Source: Streptomyces sp. CA-278952 | GTDB taxonomy: Bacteria > Actinomycetota > Actinomycetes > Streptomycetales > Streptomycetaceae | Length of the DNA: 64,000 bases | Assembly: GCF_028747205.1 (NCBI RefSeq) | Contig: NZ_CP112880.1 | Location: forward strand, 6,979,501-7,043,500 | Direction: 5' to 3' | Shown here: piece after piece, positions 19,190 through 28,167 of the stretch | Layout of the letters: each line of letters begins with the position of its first letter | Numbering within the stretch: position 1 is the first letter of the stretch | Made by a program: the position numbers and the translations under genes | Notes under the pieces: model-generated | Told to the model about the DNA's origin: nothing | The model's database searches: none | Seen by the model: only the letters and a program-made list of their open reading frames with translations

Positions 19190-20554
19190 ATGACCAGTCC
19201 GACTTCGCGCAGAACCGTTCTGACCGCCGCGCTCGCCGCGGCGGCGGCCGCCGGCACGGTGGGCTCCACCGCGTCCGCGTCCGCCGCCCCGACCTCGCCC
19301 ACCGGCTCCTCCGCCGCCCCGGAAGCGCTCATGGACAACCGTTTCTGGCACACCTACACCGACTGGCGCTGCGGCACGGGCGACGGGACCCGGGTGCTTC
19401 CGGGGCCCCGGCCCGGCGTGGTGATCGCCGTCCCGGCGGGCCGCACCGACTACACCGACCCGCACACCGGCGGGACGGCCGCCTGGGACTACGCCACCTG
19501 GACGTCCCCCGTGCACCGCTCCGCCGTCCCCGCCACCGAGGTGATCGCCTCCTGGAACGCGCGCACCCCGGCCGGCACCTGGATCCAGGTCGAGCTGAGC
19601 GGCGTCTACGCGGACGGCACCGCGACGCCCTGGTTCGTGATGGGCCGCTGGGCGGCGGGCGACGGCGACATCCGCCGTACGTCCGTCGACGGCCAGGGCG
19701 ACCCGTACAGCTCCGTGTGGACGGACACCTTCTCGGTGGACGACCCCGCGAGCGGCGTCCGCCTGGTCTCCTACCGGCTGCGGCTCACGCTGTACCGCAC
19801 CCCGGGCAGCCGCCTCACCCCGACCGTCTGGCGGGTCGGCGCGATGGCCTCCGACGTGCCCGACCGCTTCACCGTGCCCGCGAGCACCCCCGCGCTCGCC
19901 CGCGAACTGCCCGTGCCCCGCTACTCGCAGAACATCCACATCGGGCAGTACCCCGAGTACGACAACGGCGGCGAGGCGTGGTGCAGCCCCACCTCCTCGC
20001 AGATGATCATCGAGCACTGGGGCCGCCGCCCCACCGCCGAGGACCTGGCCTGGGTCAAGCCCGGCCTGCCCGACCCCCAGGTCTGCCACGCCGCCCGCCA
20101 GACCTACGACTACCAGTACGAGGGCTGCGGCAACTGGCCGTTCAACGCCGCCTACGCCGCCACGTACCGCGACCTGAACGCCGTCGTCACCCGGCTCGGT
20201 TCGCTCACCGACGTGGAGCGGCTGATCCGCGCCGGCATCCCCGTCATCACCTCCCAGTCCTTCCGCGAGGAGGAACTGACCGGCGCCGGATACGGAACGG
20301 CCGGCCACCTGATGACGGTCATCGGCTTCACCCCCGAGGGCGACGTCATCGCCAACGACCCCGCGTCCCCCGACAACGACGCGGTACGCCGGGTCTACCG
20401 GCGGCGTGAATGGGAAAACATCTGGCTGCGGACCAGACGCTACGACGCGGCTGGCAAGGTCAGGAGCGGCACGGGCGGGGTGTGTTATGTCTACTGGCCG
20501 ACGCGGACGACACCGGGGCAGTGGCGCGTGCTAACGGCGCTCGGCCTGCTGTGA
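19190..20554 (+). CDS. Tat-exported C39-like (papain-fold) peptidase
   Basis: 454 residues. The N-terminus TSRRTVLTAALAAAAAAGTVG is a twin-arginine signal. An N-terminal beta-rich domain (about 50-230; DNRFWHTYTDWRCGTGDG) precedes a C39-like peptidase domain with QNIHIGQYPEYDNGGEAWCS around the catalytic Cys (about 265), and GTAGHLMTVIGF with the His (about 368), then NDPASPDND as the third active-site region. Family knowledge: this is the 'peptidase C39 family protein' common in Streptomyces exoproteomes; substrate unknown. ATG at 19190 follows a GGGGGT stretch. Confidence 0.85.
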   Translation: MTSPTSRRTVLTAALAAAAAAGTVGSTASASAAPTSPTGSSAAPEALMDNRFWHTYTDWRCGTGDGTRVLPGPRPGVVIAVPAGRTDYTDPHTGGTAAWDYATWTSPVHRSAVPATEVIASWNARTPAGTWIQVELSGVYADGTATPWFVMGRWAAGDGDIRRTSVDGQGDPYSSVWTDTFSVDDPASGVRLVSYRLRLTLYRTPGSRLTPTVWRVGAMASDVPDRFTVPASTPALARELPVPRYSQNIHIGQYPEYDNGGEAWCSPTSSQMIIEHWGRRPTAEDLAWVKPGLPDPQVCHAARQTYDYQYEGCGNWPFNAAYAATYRDLNAVVTRLGSLTDVERLIRAGIPVITSQSFREEELTGAGYGTAGHLMTVIGFTPEGDVIANDPASPDNDAVRRVYRRREWENIWLRTRRYDAAGKVRSGTGGVCYVYWPTRTTPGQWRVLTALGLL

Positions 20555-20639
20555 GCGTGCGCGGCCCCGCGGCCGTCCGCGCCGCCAAAGTGCCGTGGGC
20601 GCAGAGGAGTTGCCGGGAGGGCCGCGCTATGTTGAAGAG

Positions 20640-21422
20640 GTGACCGACCTCAACTCGCGCATCGACACATCCCGCCCGCACACGGCCCGGATATGGAACT
20701 ACTGGACCGGCGGCAAGGACAACTATCCCGTCGACCGACAGGCCGGTGACGAGATCCGGGAGCTGCACCCCGGCATCGGTGCGTACGCGAAGGCGGACCG
20801 TCTGTTCCTGGGACGGGCGGTCCGCCACCTGGCCGAGCAGGAGGGCATCACGCAGTTCCTGGACATCGGAACGGGTCTGCCCAGCGCCGACAACACCCAT
20901 GAGGTCGCCCAGCGCGTGACCCCGGACGCCCGTGTCGTGTACGTGGACAACGACCCGCTGGTGCTGGCGCACGCCCAGGCCCTGCTGGTCGGGACACCCG
21001 AGGGGCGCACCGACTACCTGGACGCCGATCTGCGGGACGTCGACGCGATCCTGGCGGCAGCGGCGAAGACTCTCGACTTCTCGCGGCCGGTGGCGCTGAT
21101 GCTGCTCGGGGTCGTCATCTTCATCGAGGACGACGAGGAGTCGTACGGAGTCGTCCGTCGGCTGATGGACGCGCTCGCCCCCGGCAGCCACCTCGTCCTG
21201 TCCCACACGGTCACGCACCCCGACATGCCGGACGTCGACGAGGCGGTGGCGTTCTGGAACGAGCACGGGACGCCGAAGCTCACGCAGCGGACCCCGGCCG
21301 CCGTGGCCCGCTACTTCGAGGGCCTGGAGCTGCTGGAGCCCGGGGTGGTGTCCTGCTCCGCGTGGCGGGCCGCATCGCCGACGCCGGACGTCGCGATGTA
21401 CGCGGGCGTCGGCCGCAAGTGA
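20640..21422 (+). CDS. SAM-dependent methyltransferase (DUF574 family)
   Basis: 260 residues beginning with the family block DLNSRIDTSRPHTARIWNYW-TGGKDNYPVDR, and containing FLDIGTGLPSADNTHEVAQ (SAM-binding motif I, about 75-93) and VVYVDNDPLVLAHA (motif II). Family knowledge: DUF574 proteins are Streptomyces-expanded methyltransferase-like proteins, a few linked to developmental or secondary metabolic control. The start is uncertain: GTG 20640 fits the family N-terminus; GTG 20595 in the same frame is possible and nearer to a GAGGAG. Confidence 0.85.
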   Translation: MTDLNSRIDTSRPHTARIWNYWTGGKDNYPVDRQAGDEIRELHPGIGAYAKADRLFLGRAVRHLAEQEGITQFLDIGTGLPSADNTHEVAQRVTPDARVVYVDNDPLVLAHAQALLVGTPEGRTDYLDADLRDVDAILAAAAKTLDFSRPVALMLLGVVIFIEDDEESYGVVRRLMDALAPGSHLVLSHTVTHPDMPDVDEAVAFWNEHGTPKLTQRTPAAVARYFEGLELLEPGVVSCSAWRAASPTPDVAMYAGVGRK

Positions 21423-21668
21423 AGGACGGCTCCCGGTGGTCCCTCGGGCCACCGGGCCCGTAGCCGGTGTGGCGTGCCCCACTGCGTGCTCCCGCCCGCG
21501 TGGCCCGTCCCGGCCCGTTTTCCCTGCCGTACCTGCGGAGCGGGACGCCCGCGGACGCTCGGTCCGCCCGGGGCCGTGACGGGGATCTCGTTTTCCGCGG
21601 CCCGGGGTGCTGGCACTCTGGTCGGGTCCCGGGGGACCCAGTCGATGCCGTACGAAGAGCGAGACGCC

Positions 21669-21821
21669 ATGACCGCGACCACTGCCGCAGGAAACGCCCA
21701 CCACGCCCGCCGCGCGCGCACCGGCGGCCCCGAGGACGGCTCGAAGCTGATGGAGCACATCGCCGGCTGGGCCTTCGTGGTCGTGTTCGCGATGCTCGTC
21801 ACCCAGCTCGGCCTGCTGTGA
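21669..21821 (+). CDS. SCO1431-family micro-membrane protein
   Basis: 50 residues (MTATTAAGNAHHARRARTGG...) with one C-terminal transmembrane helix (about 29-49: HIAGWAFVVVFAMLVTQLGL) preceded by a His/Arg-rich polar segment. Its size and sequence fit the small SCO1431-type membrane proteins of Streptomyces. Function unknown. An in-frame ATG at 21645 (MPYEERDA) is an alternative start. No partner gene is close; the next gene is almost 500 bases away. Confidence 0.75.
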   Translation: MTATTAAGNAHHARRARTGGPEDGSKLMEHIAGWAFVVVFAMLVTQLGLL

Positions 21822-22302
21822 CGGCTCGCTCGCGCTAGGACCCTGTAGCCCTCGACGTCCGCTTCGGCCGATGCCCGGCAGCAGCTTCTGCGGCGGGATG
21901 CCGAGGGCCCCCGGCGTGGAGATCGCGGCGTCGGAGTGGAAGCCCTCCGTCGTGGCACCGGCTGCGGCCGGGAGCACCCGACGTGACAGGGGCGCGATGG
22001 CCGTTCGGTGGAACCGTAGGAGCACGGGACCAGTTGGGCCAATGGTTCGGACCAATTCGCCGGTGGTTCGCGGTCGTCCTGGCCGTTTGGCCTGCGCGGT
22101 TGCCCCCGTGACGGGAGACATTCGATCGGGCATACTCGACCCGCCACAGCCGATCACCGCGCCACCCGTGACCCGGGAAGGCAGGATCGGCTGGGCAGTC
22201 TGTCTTTCTTTCCCGGGTCACTTCCGGGAGACCACCCGGCGGCGCCTCTCCCACCCCGAGCGCGTGACCGCCGCAACGCCCGACAGGGAGGAGAGCGCCG
22301 TC
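21822..22302. other. Intergenic region upstream of the acyl-CoA dehydrogenase
   Basis: 481 bases. Open frames here exist in several registers but none has a ribosome site or a recognisable protein. Two near-identical words, GGACCAGTT and GGACCAATT, lie near 22028-22060 with CCAATGGTT between them, a possible regulator site. CATACT near 22131 could be a -10 box. A GC-rich inverted stretch (CCCGGG around 22172/22214) is also present. Confidence 0.4.
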
Positions 22303-23475
22303 ATGTCCGACCGTGCCCCGCAGCCGGTGGAACGCCGCCTGCCCACCGAGGAGTCCCGGCAGCTCGTCGCGCTCGTCCGCGACATCGTGTCGAAGGAGAT
22401 CGCTCCCCGGGCGGCCGGGGAGGAGGAAGCGGGTGTCTTCCCCCGCGAGGTCTTCACCCTCCTGTCCGAGGCCGGACTCCTGGGACTCCCGTACGACTCC
22501 GCCCACGGCGGCGGTGACCAGCCCTACGAGGTCTACCTCCAGGTCCTGGAAGAACTGGCCGCCGCCCGGCTCACCGTCGGTCTGGGCGTCAGCGTCCACT
22601 CCCTCGCCTGCCACGCCCTGGCCGGATTCGGCACCGACGAGCAGCGCGCCGCGCATCTGCCGGCGATGCTCTCCGGGGGCCTGCTGGGCGCCTACTGCCT
22701 CTCCGAACCCGCCTCCGGCTCCGACGCCGCCTCCCTGCGTACCAAGGCCGTGCGGGACGGGGACGGCTGGGTCATCACCGGGACCAAGGCCTGGATCACC
22801 CACGGTGGCGTCGCGGACTTCTACACCGTGCTCGCCCGCACCGGCGTCGAGGGCCCCCGCGGCATCACGGCCTTCCTCGTCCCCGGCGACGCCGAGGGTC
22901 TGAACGCCGCTCTCCCCGAGAAGAAGATGGGGATGAAGGGCTCGCCCACGGTCCAGCTCCACTTCGACGGCGTCCGGGTCGGCGACGACCGGCGCGTCGG
23001 TGAGGAGGGCCAGGGCTTCGCCATCGCCCTGTCCGCGCTCGACTCCGGGCGCCTGGGCATCGCCGCCTGTGCCGTCGGGGTCGCCCAGGCCGCGCTGGAC
23101 GAGGCCGTCCGGTACGCCACGGACCGGCGGCAGTTCGGCCGCCCCATCGCGGACTTCCAGGGGCTGCGGTTCATGCTCGCCGACATGGCCACCCAGATCG
23201 AGGCCGGCCGGGCGCTGTACCTGGAGGCGGCGCGGCTGCGGGACGCGGGGGAGCCCTTCTCCCGGCAGGCCGCCATGGCGAAGCTGTTCTGCACGGACGC
23301 GGCCATGCGGGTGGCCACCGACGCCGTCCAGGTGCTCGGCGGCTACGGTTACACGCTCGACTTCCCGGTCGAACGGCTGATGCGCGAGGCGAAGGTGCTC
23401 CAGATCGTGGAGGGCACCAATCAGATCCAGCGCATGGTCATCGCGCGCCACCTCGCGGGTCCCGAGACGCGCTGA
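22303..23475 (+). CDS. Acyl-CoA dehydrogenase
   Basis: 390 residues, full length for the family. Features: N-terminal helical domain, GAYCLSEPASGSDAASLRTKA (signature 1, FAD binding), WITGTKAWITHGG-like strand, DRRQFGRPIADFQGLRFMLAD (signature 2), QVLGGYGYTLDFPVERLMRE, and the C-terminal IVEGTNQIQRM with the catalytic Glu. Known reaction: FAD-dependent alpha,beta-dehydrogenation of an acyl-CoA, with electrons to ETF. GGGAGGAG precedes the ATG at 22303. Chain length specificity not readable. A convergent small ORF overlaps the last 38 bases. Confidence 0.93.
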   Translation: MSDRAPQPVERRLPTEESRQLVALVRDIVSKEIAPRAAGEEEAGVFPREVFTLLSEAGLLGLPYDSAHGGGDQPYEVYLQVLEELAAARLTVGLGVSVHSLACHALAGFGTDEQRAAHLPAMLSGGLLGAYCLSEPASGSDAASLRTKAVRDGDGWVITGTKAWITHGGVADFYTVLARTGVEGPRGITAFLVPGDAEGLNAALPEKKMGMKGSPTVQLHFDGVRVGDDRRVGEEGQGFAIALSALDSGRLGIAACAVGVAQAALDEAVRYATDRRQFGRPIADFQGLRFMLADMATQIEAGRALYLEAARLRDAGEPFSRQAAMAKLFCTDAAMRVATDAVQVLGGYGYTLDFPVERLMREAKVLQIVEGTNQIQRMVIARHLAGPETR

Positions 23476-23743
23476 ACCGCGGCGGCGCCTCCGGCCACGG
23501 GGGCAGTGCCGCGGCCCGACGCCACTCCGGGTCGCGGCGGCCCGGCAGGGTGCGGCCGTCGCTCTCCCACTGCCTGAGCAGCGCGCTGTAGATCGGCGGG
23601 TCCACGGGGGCGCCCAAGGGTGAGGCCCCCGTGGAGCGGGGCAGCGGCTGTGTGGGCGTCCCCGGCTGCGGAACCGATTCTGCGGGGGCGGGTGCGGCGA
23701 GACGGCGGTGACCCGAACCGACTGTTGAATGCAGCGTGGTCAT
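23438..23743 (-). CDS. Small hypothetical protein, overlapping acyl-CoA dehydrogenase tail-to-tail
   Basis: 101 residues: a Pro-rich disordered N-terminus then PPIYSALLRQWESDGRTLPG and RRDPEWRRAAALPPWP, an amphipathic segment that looks like a conserved core. No family recognised. The 3' end overlaps the acyl-CoA dehydrogenase stop by 38 bases. No clear ribosome site is seen before the ATG, so it could start elsewhere or be spurious. Confidence 0.45.
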   Translation of the reverse strand: MTTLHSTVGSGHRRLAAPAPAESVPQPGTPTQPLPRSTGASPLGAPVDPPIYSALLRQWESDGRTLPGRRDPEWRRAAALPPWPEAPPRFSASRDPRGGAR

Positions 23744-23864
23744 ACGGGGCCAACGCGCCGGGGCCGGCCGGGGTCACTGCCATGTCGATTCGAGCGCTCG
23801 TTCGCGGGTTCCCGCGCCCGGTCGCCGACGACCGGCCGATGCGGTGCCTCGGGCACCACGGCGG

Positions 23865-23895
23865 CCAGGTCCTGTCGTCGAACGACAGGACCTGG
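23865..23895 (-). terminator. 13-bp-stem hairpin terminator
   Basis: CCAGGTCCTGTCG (23865-23877) and CGACAGGACCTGG (23883-23895) around TCGAA form a perfect stem-loop 40-70 bases after the minus-strand stop at 23933. Confidence 0.75.
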
Positions 23896-23932
23896 GCCGT
23901 CGTGGTGCTGGGCAGGGCGTACGGCCTGCGGG

Positions 23933-24331
23933 TCAGGCGGCCTCGCGCCGCATCCCCGGCACGCGCAGCGGACGGGAGCCGGGTCCCCCGGCGTGCGAGA
24001 AGGGCTGCATCCGCCAGTCGAGTCCCTGGGGGAGCGTCAGCAACAGCGCCGCCTCCTGCTCCTGGAGTTCCAGCGTCTCGTCCGCGGGCCGGGCGTCGCT
24101 CACGCCGCGGCCGGTTCCGGTGCAGACGGTGAGGACGAAGGGGTTCCACGGCGTGGGGCACCGGGCGTGCTCCGGCAGGACGTCCTCGTCGGCCAGGAGC
24201 GCGATGGGCTGGGCGCAGTCCGGGCAGATCACCCGGACCATCTCGAACATGTCGTACGCGTCGGCGCTACCGTCGTCGTCCGGATCAACAGGCTCCGGTT
24301 CGGTACGTTCGGTGAGCTTCAGGCTCTGCAT
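23933..24331 (-). CDS. Hypothetical protein with a possible zinc-binding CPDC motif
   Basis: 132 residues. After an acidic stretch (EPEPVDPDDDGSADAYDMFE) comes VRVICPDCAQPIALLADED and a further Cys at HARC, enough for a small zinc site, then a mainly polar tail ending in Arg-rich sequence. ATG at 24331 is preceded by GGGGGGAATTTCC, a good ribosome site; 24 open codons upstream are ignored for that reason. No family recognised. Separated from the divergent Lrp gene by 202 bases. Confidence 0.65.
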   Translation of the reverse strand: MQSLKLTERTEPEPVDPDDDGSADAYDMFEMVRVICPDCAQPIALLADEDVLPEHARCPTPWNPFVLTVCTGTGRGVSDARPADETLELQEQEAALLLTLPQGLDWRMQPFSHAGGPGSRPLRVPGMRREAA

Positions 24332-24520
24332 GGAAATTCCCCCCTCGGGTGGGCCGACAAGGCGCCACGGCCTCGACCACAGCAAGCACTTCCCGCCGCG
24401 CATCGCCGATAACCGTGAGGCGGCCCGCTACCGAGCCGCGAGTGTGTGGCATTCGTCACATGGGGCCCGCAGAGGTCGAACCGTGACCCGTGCGACTGTG
24501 CCGAGCGGCGCCCGTGGCCA

Positions 24521-24533
24521 TAGGTTGATCCAC
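24521..24533 (+). promoter_or_regulatory. -10 box of a probable leaderless promoter
   Basis: TAGGTT at 24521-24526 ends seven bases before the ATG of the Lrp-type gene, with no purine-rich ribosome site, the layout of leaderless actinobacterial transcripts. No convincing -35 is seen. Confidence 0.5.
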
Positions 24534-24974
24534 ATGGAGGAGCTGGACCGTCAGATCGTTGAGTTGCTCGTCAAGGACGGGCGGATGAGCTACACCGACC
24601 TGGGCAAGGCCACGGGCCTGTCCACTTCGGCGGTTCATCAGCGCGTCCGCCGACTGGAGCAGCGCGGGGTGATCCGCGGCTATGCCGCGGTCGTCGACCC
24701 CGAGGCCGTCGGGCTGCCCCTCACCGCGTTCATCTCGGTGAAACCGTTCGACCCGAGCGCACCCGACGACATCGCCGAACGGCTCGCCGGAGTGCCCGAA
24801 CTGGAGGCCTGCCACAGCGTCGCCGGGGACGAGAACTACATCCTCAAGGTGCGCGTGGCGACCCCGCTGGAGCTGGAACACCTGCTCACCCGGATCCGCA
24901 CGCTCGCCGGCGTGTCCACCCGGACCACCGTCGTCCTGTCCACCCCGTACGAGGCCCGGCCCCCGCGTATCTGA
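24534..24974 (+). CDS. Lrp/AsnC-family transcriptional regulator
   Basis: 146 residues. An N-terminal winged helix-turn-helix (MEELDRQIVELLVKDGRMSYTDLGKATGLSTSAVHQRVRRLEQRG, about 1-45, divided by the recognition helix STSAVHQRVRRL) is followed by the RAM/ACT-like effector domain (GLPLTAFISVKPFDPS, VPELEACHSVAGDENYILKV). Family knowledge: octameric amino-acid-responsive regulators. It is 68 bases upstream of an amidohydrolase on the same strand; a regulatory link is possible but not shown. Confidence 0.92.
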   Translation: MEELDRQIVELLVKDGRMSYTDLGKATGLSTSAVHQRVRRLEQRGVIRGYAAVVDPEAVGLPLTAFISVKPFDPSAPDDIAERLAGVPELEACHSVAGDENYILKVRVATPLELEHLLTRIRTLAGVSTRTTVVLSTPYEARPPRI

Positions 24975-25042
24975 GCGGCGGGCCGCCCGCCGCTCGGGGG
25001 GCCGGGGACCGGGCGGCGGCCGCCAGGCGCGAGACTGGTCCC

Positions 25043-26689
25043 ATGAGCCAGAGCACCGCCCCCCAGAGCGCCCCCGGACACCGCACCGTGCTGTTGCGCG
25101 GCGGAGACGTCCACAGCCCCGCCGATCCGTTCGCCACCGCGATGGTCGTCGAACGCGGCCATGTCGCCTGGGTGGGTTCCGAAGGAGCCGCCGACGCCTT
25201 CGCGAGCGGCGTGGACGAGGTGGTCGACCTCGAAGGCGCCCTGGTCACCCCGGCGTTCACCGACGCCCATGTGCACACCACCGCCACCGGCCTGGCCCTG
25301 ACGGGGCTGGACCTCTCCGGCGCCCGCACCCTGTCCGAGGCCCTCGGCCTCGTCCGTGCGTTCGCGAACGGGCGCCCCGCCGGGGACGTTCTGCTCGGAC
25401 ACGGCTGGGACGCCGCCCGCTGGCCCGAGCGGCGTCATCCGTCGCGCGCCGAGCTCGACGAGGCGGCCGGCGGCCGGGCCCTGTACCTGCCGCGGATCGA
25501 CGTGCACTCCGCGGTCGTCACGACGGCCCTGCTCGACCTCGTCCCCGGCGTCACCGCGATGACCGGTTACCACCCCGACGCGCCGCTCACCGGCGACGCC
25601 CACCACGCGGTACGGGCCGCCGCCCACGGCGCGCTCCCGGCCGCCCAGCGGGGAGCCGCGCAGCGCGCCGCCCTCGACCACGCCGCCTCCCTCGGCATCG
25701 GCAGCGTGCACGAGTGCGGGGGGCCGGAGATCTCGGACGAGGAGGACTTCACCTCCCTCCTCGCCCTGGCCGCCGAGCGGCCCGGACCCCGCGTCCTCGG
25801 CCTCTGGGCCGAGGAGATCGCCGACGAGAAGGACGCCCGGCGCATCCGCGAGCTGGGCGCGATCGGCGCGGCCGGCGACCTGTTCGTCGACGGTTCCCTC
25901 GGCTCGCACACCGCCTGCCTGCACCGGCCCTACGCGGACGACCCGCACACCGGCACCGCCCACCTGGACGCCGCCCGGATCGCCGCCCATGTCACCGCCT
26001 GCACCGAGGCGGGCCTCCAGGCGGGCTTCCACGCCATCGGCGACGCCGCGGTCACCGCCGTGGTGGACGGGATCCGGGCCGCCGCGGGCACGCTCGGCCT
26101 CGACCGGATCCGGGCCGCCCGCCACCGCGTCGAACATGCCGAGATGCTCACCCCCGAGACGATCGCCGCCTTCGCGGAACTGGGCCTTACCGCCTCCGTC
26201 CAGCCCGCCTTCGACGCCGCCTGGGGCGGCCCGGACGGGATGTACGCCGAGCGCCTGGGCGCGGAGCGGGCCGCCACCCTCAACCCGTACGCGGCGCTGC
26301 TGCGGGCCGGAGTGCCGCTGGCCTTCGGCTCCGACAGCCCGGTCACCCCGCTCGACCCCTGGGGCGCCGTGCGGGCCGCCGCCCACCACCGCACCCCGGA
26401 ACACCGCATCTCGGTCCGCGCCGGGTTCACCGCGCACACCCGCGGCGGCTGGCGCGCCGTCGGCCGTGACGACGCGGGCCTCCTGGTGCCCGGCGCCCCG
26501 GCCGACTACGCCGTCTGGCGCACCGCGGAACTCCTGGTCCAGGCCCCCGACGACCGGGTCGCCCGCTGGTCCACCGACCCCCGGTCCGGGACGCCCGGCC
26601 TGCCGGATCTCACCCCCGGGGCCGACCTTCCCGTCTGCCTGCGGACCGTGGTCTTCGGACAAACTGTCTACGTTCGACCGAACGAGTGA
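25043..26689 (+). CDS. YtcJ-type amidohydrolase
   Basis: 548 residues with the metal-dependent amidohydrolase pattern: PAFTDAHVHTTATG (HxH, about 74-79), a later metal His in HAIGDAAVTAV (about 330), ARHRVEHAEMLTP, and FGSDSPVTPLDPW (metal Asp, about 433). It has the N-terminal beta-sandwich strand LLRGGDVHSPADPFATAM. Family knowledge: YtcJ-like enzymes hydrolyse N-substituted amides or cyclic amides; substrate not determined. GTG/ATG choice: ATG 25043 is the first of the frame. Confidence 0.88.
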   Translation: MSQSTAPQSAPGHRTVLLRGGDVHSPADPFATAMVVERGHVAWVGSEGAADAFASGVDEVVDLEGALVTPAFTDAHVHTTATGLALTGLDLSGARTLSEALGLVRAFANGRPAGDVLLGHGWDAARWPERRHPSRAELDEAAGGRALYLPRIDVHSAVVTTALLDLVPGVTAMTGYHPDAPLTGDAHHAVRAAAHGALPAAQRGAAQRAALDHAASLGIGSVHECGGPEISDEEDFTSLLALAAERPGPRVLGLWAEEIADEKDARRIRELGAIGAAGDLFVDGSLGSHTACLHRPYADDPHTGTAHLDAARIAAHVTACTEAGLQAGFHAIGDAAVTAVVDGIRAAAGTLGLDRIRAARHRVEHAEMLTPETIAAFAELGLTASVQPAFDAAWGGPDGMYAERLGAERAATLNPYAALLRAGVPLAFGSDSPVTPLDPWGAVRAAAHHRTPEHRISVRAGFTAHTRGGWRAVGRDDAGLLVPGAPADYAVWRTAELLVQAPDDRVARWSTDPRSGTPGLPDLTPGADLPVCLRTVVFGQTVYVRPNE

Positions 26690-27285
26690 CGTCGGGACAT
26701 TTCGTACCGCCGATCGATGGCCCGATCGCTGGTCCGCGACCTGCGGCCCTTCCTTACTGACCAGGCGATTCTGGAAAAAGTCGCAGGTCGCACGGGTGTT
26801 GACAGAAAGCGCCCACGGGCCGGTAGGTTCGGCCGGGTCCACCACAGGACGTCCGTCCGGTTAAACCTCCACGCAGTCGTCGAACGCCGCTGGGTCATGA
26901 GATGGTGTGCCGCACCGGCCCACCACCGCCGACAGCCAGGTTCAGCGCCCGCGCCTCGGGGGCGAGGGAAGGTTCCAGCCGGACGGAGGGTGGGACCCGG
27001 GTGGGGCCCGGACGTTCAGTAGACAACGGCTTTCGGTCGACCCGCAGCCAGCGGGTCCCAGGTCGGCCCGAAGGGCGCCGGGCCCCGATCCGAAGTTCCG
27101 ACGCTTCCTCCCGCGTCTCCTCCGCCTCGTCTCCCGGAGGCGGTCGCCGGGTGCCGGGCCCGTGTTCTGTCCGCAGTTCCACGGGTCTGTCCGCGCCGCG
27201 CCGCGCGCCCGCGCGACCGCGTCGGCGTCCGACGGCGGTGCGCTGGATATGGTGTCCCCCTGTGTACGGACTCTAAGGGGCAGTA
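26690..27285. other. Long intergenic region with promoter-like element, upstream of ppm1
   Basis: 596 bases without a credible gene; short open frames on both strands show no ribosome site or recognisable protein. TTGACA (26799-26804) and TAGGTT (26824-26829) are 19 bases apart, a fair housekeeping promoter pointing right. If used it would give a transcript with a leader of about 450 bases before ppm1, or an independent small RNA. A nearer ribosome site AAGGGG lies just before the ppm1 GTG. Confidence 0.4.
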
Positions 27286-28053
27286 GTGAACGACGGCGGT
27301 CAGAGGCAGTTCGGCCCGCTCGGCAAGGTTCTGGTGATCATTCCGACCTACAACGAGGTCGAGAACATCGGGCCGATCGTCGACCGGGTGCGTACCGCCG
27401 TCCCGGATGCCGACATCCTGGTGGCCGACGACAACAGCCCCGACGGCACCGGCAAGGCGGCCGACGAGATCGCCGCGGCCGACGACCAGGTCCACGTCCT
27501 GCACCGCAAGGGCAAGGAAGGGCTCGGCGCCGCCTACCTCGCCGGCTTCGCCTGGGGCTCCGAGCACGGCTACGGCGTGCTCGTCGAGATGGACGCCGAC
27601 GGCTCCCACCAGCCCGAGGAGCTGCCCCGGCTGCTCACCGCGCTGAAGGGCGCCGACCTGGTCCTCGGATCCCGCTGGGTGCCGGGCGGCCGCGTGGTCA
27701 ACTGGCCCAAGAGCCGTGAGGTGATCTCGCGCGGCGGCAGCCTCTACTCCCGGCTCGCCCTCGGTCTCTCCGTCCGGGACGTCACCGGCGGCTACCGAGC
27801 CTTCCGCACCGGGACGCTCGACGGCCTCGGACTGGACGAGGTCGCCTCGCAGGGCTACTGCTTCCAGGTGGATCTCGCCCGCCGCGCGGTCGAGGCGGGC
27901 TATCACGTGGTCGAGGTCCCCATCACCTTCGTCGACCGGGAGATCGGCGACTCCAAGATGAGCCGGGACATCCTCGTCGAGGCGCTGTGGCGGGTCACCG
28001 GCTGGGGCATCACCTCCCGCGCGAACAAGGTCCTGGGCCGCAAGACCCTCTGA
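27286..28053 (+). CDS. ppm1: Polyprenol monophosphomannose synthase (GT2)
   Basis: 255 residues of the dolichol-phosphate-mannose-synthase type of GT2: KVLVIIPTYNEVENIGPIVD at about 14-33, DILVADDNSPDGTGKAADEI with the DD metal motif, VEMDADGSHQPEELPRLL (DxD region), and SRWVPGGRVVNWPKSREVIS. Known reaction: transfer of mannose from GDP-mannose to polyprenol phosphate on the inner membrane face, the donor for protein O-mannosylation and lipoglycans. No C-terminal membrane anchor or acyltransferase fusion is present (the mycobacterial protein is often split or fused). GTG start at 27286 behind AAGGGG. Confidence 0.92.
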   Translation: MNDGGQRQFGPLGKVLVIIPTYNEVENIGPIVDRVRTAVPDADILVADDNSPDGTGKAADEIAAADDQVHVLHRKGKEGLGAAYLAGFAWGSEHGYGVLVEMDADGSHQPEELPRLLTALKGADLVLGSRWVPGGRVVNWPKSREVISRGGSLYSRLALGLSVRDVTGGYRAFRTGTLDGLGLDEVASQGYCFQVDLARRAVEAGYHVVEVPITFVDREIGDSKMSRDILVEALWRVTGWGITSRANKVLGRKTL

Positions 28054-28167
28054 GACCGCGCACCGGCGAACGCCGAAGCTCCGGACCGGCGAACGAGGGC
28101 GCGGCCCGACCGGCTTCATGATCACCCGCTTACGCCGTTCGCACGCCCGTACAGGCACACTGGGGAC

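Noticed and set aside
21822..22147. Minus-strand coding fragment (reading TTEGFHSDAAISTPGALG)
   Set aside because: Protein-like text, but no start, no ribosome site and no family; left as intergenic.
26895..27182. 95-codon minus-strand frame in the ppm1 upstream gap
   Set aside because: No ribosome site, and the composition is that of random high-GC sequence.
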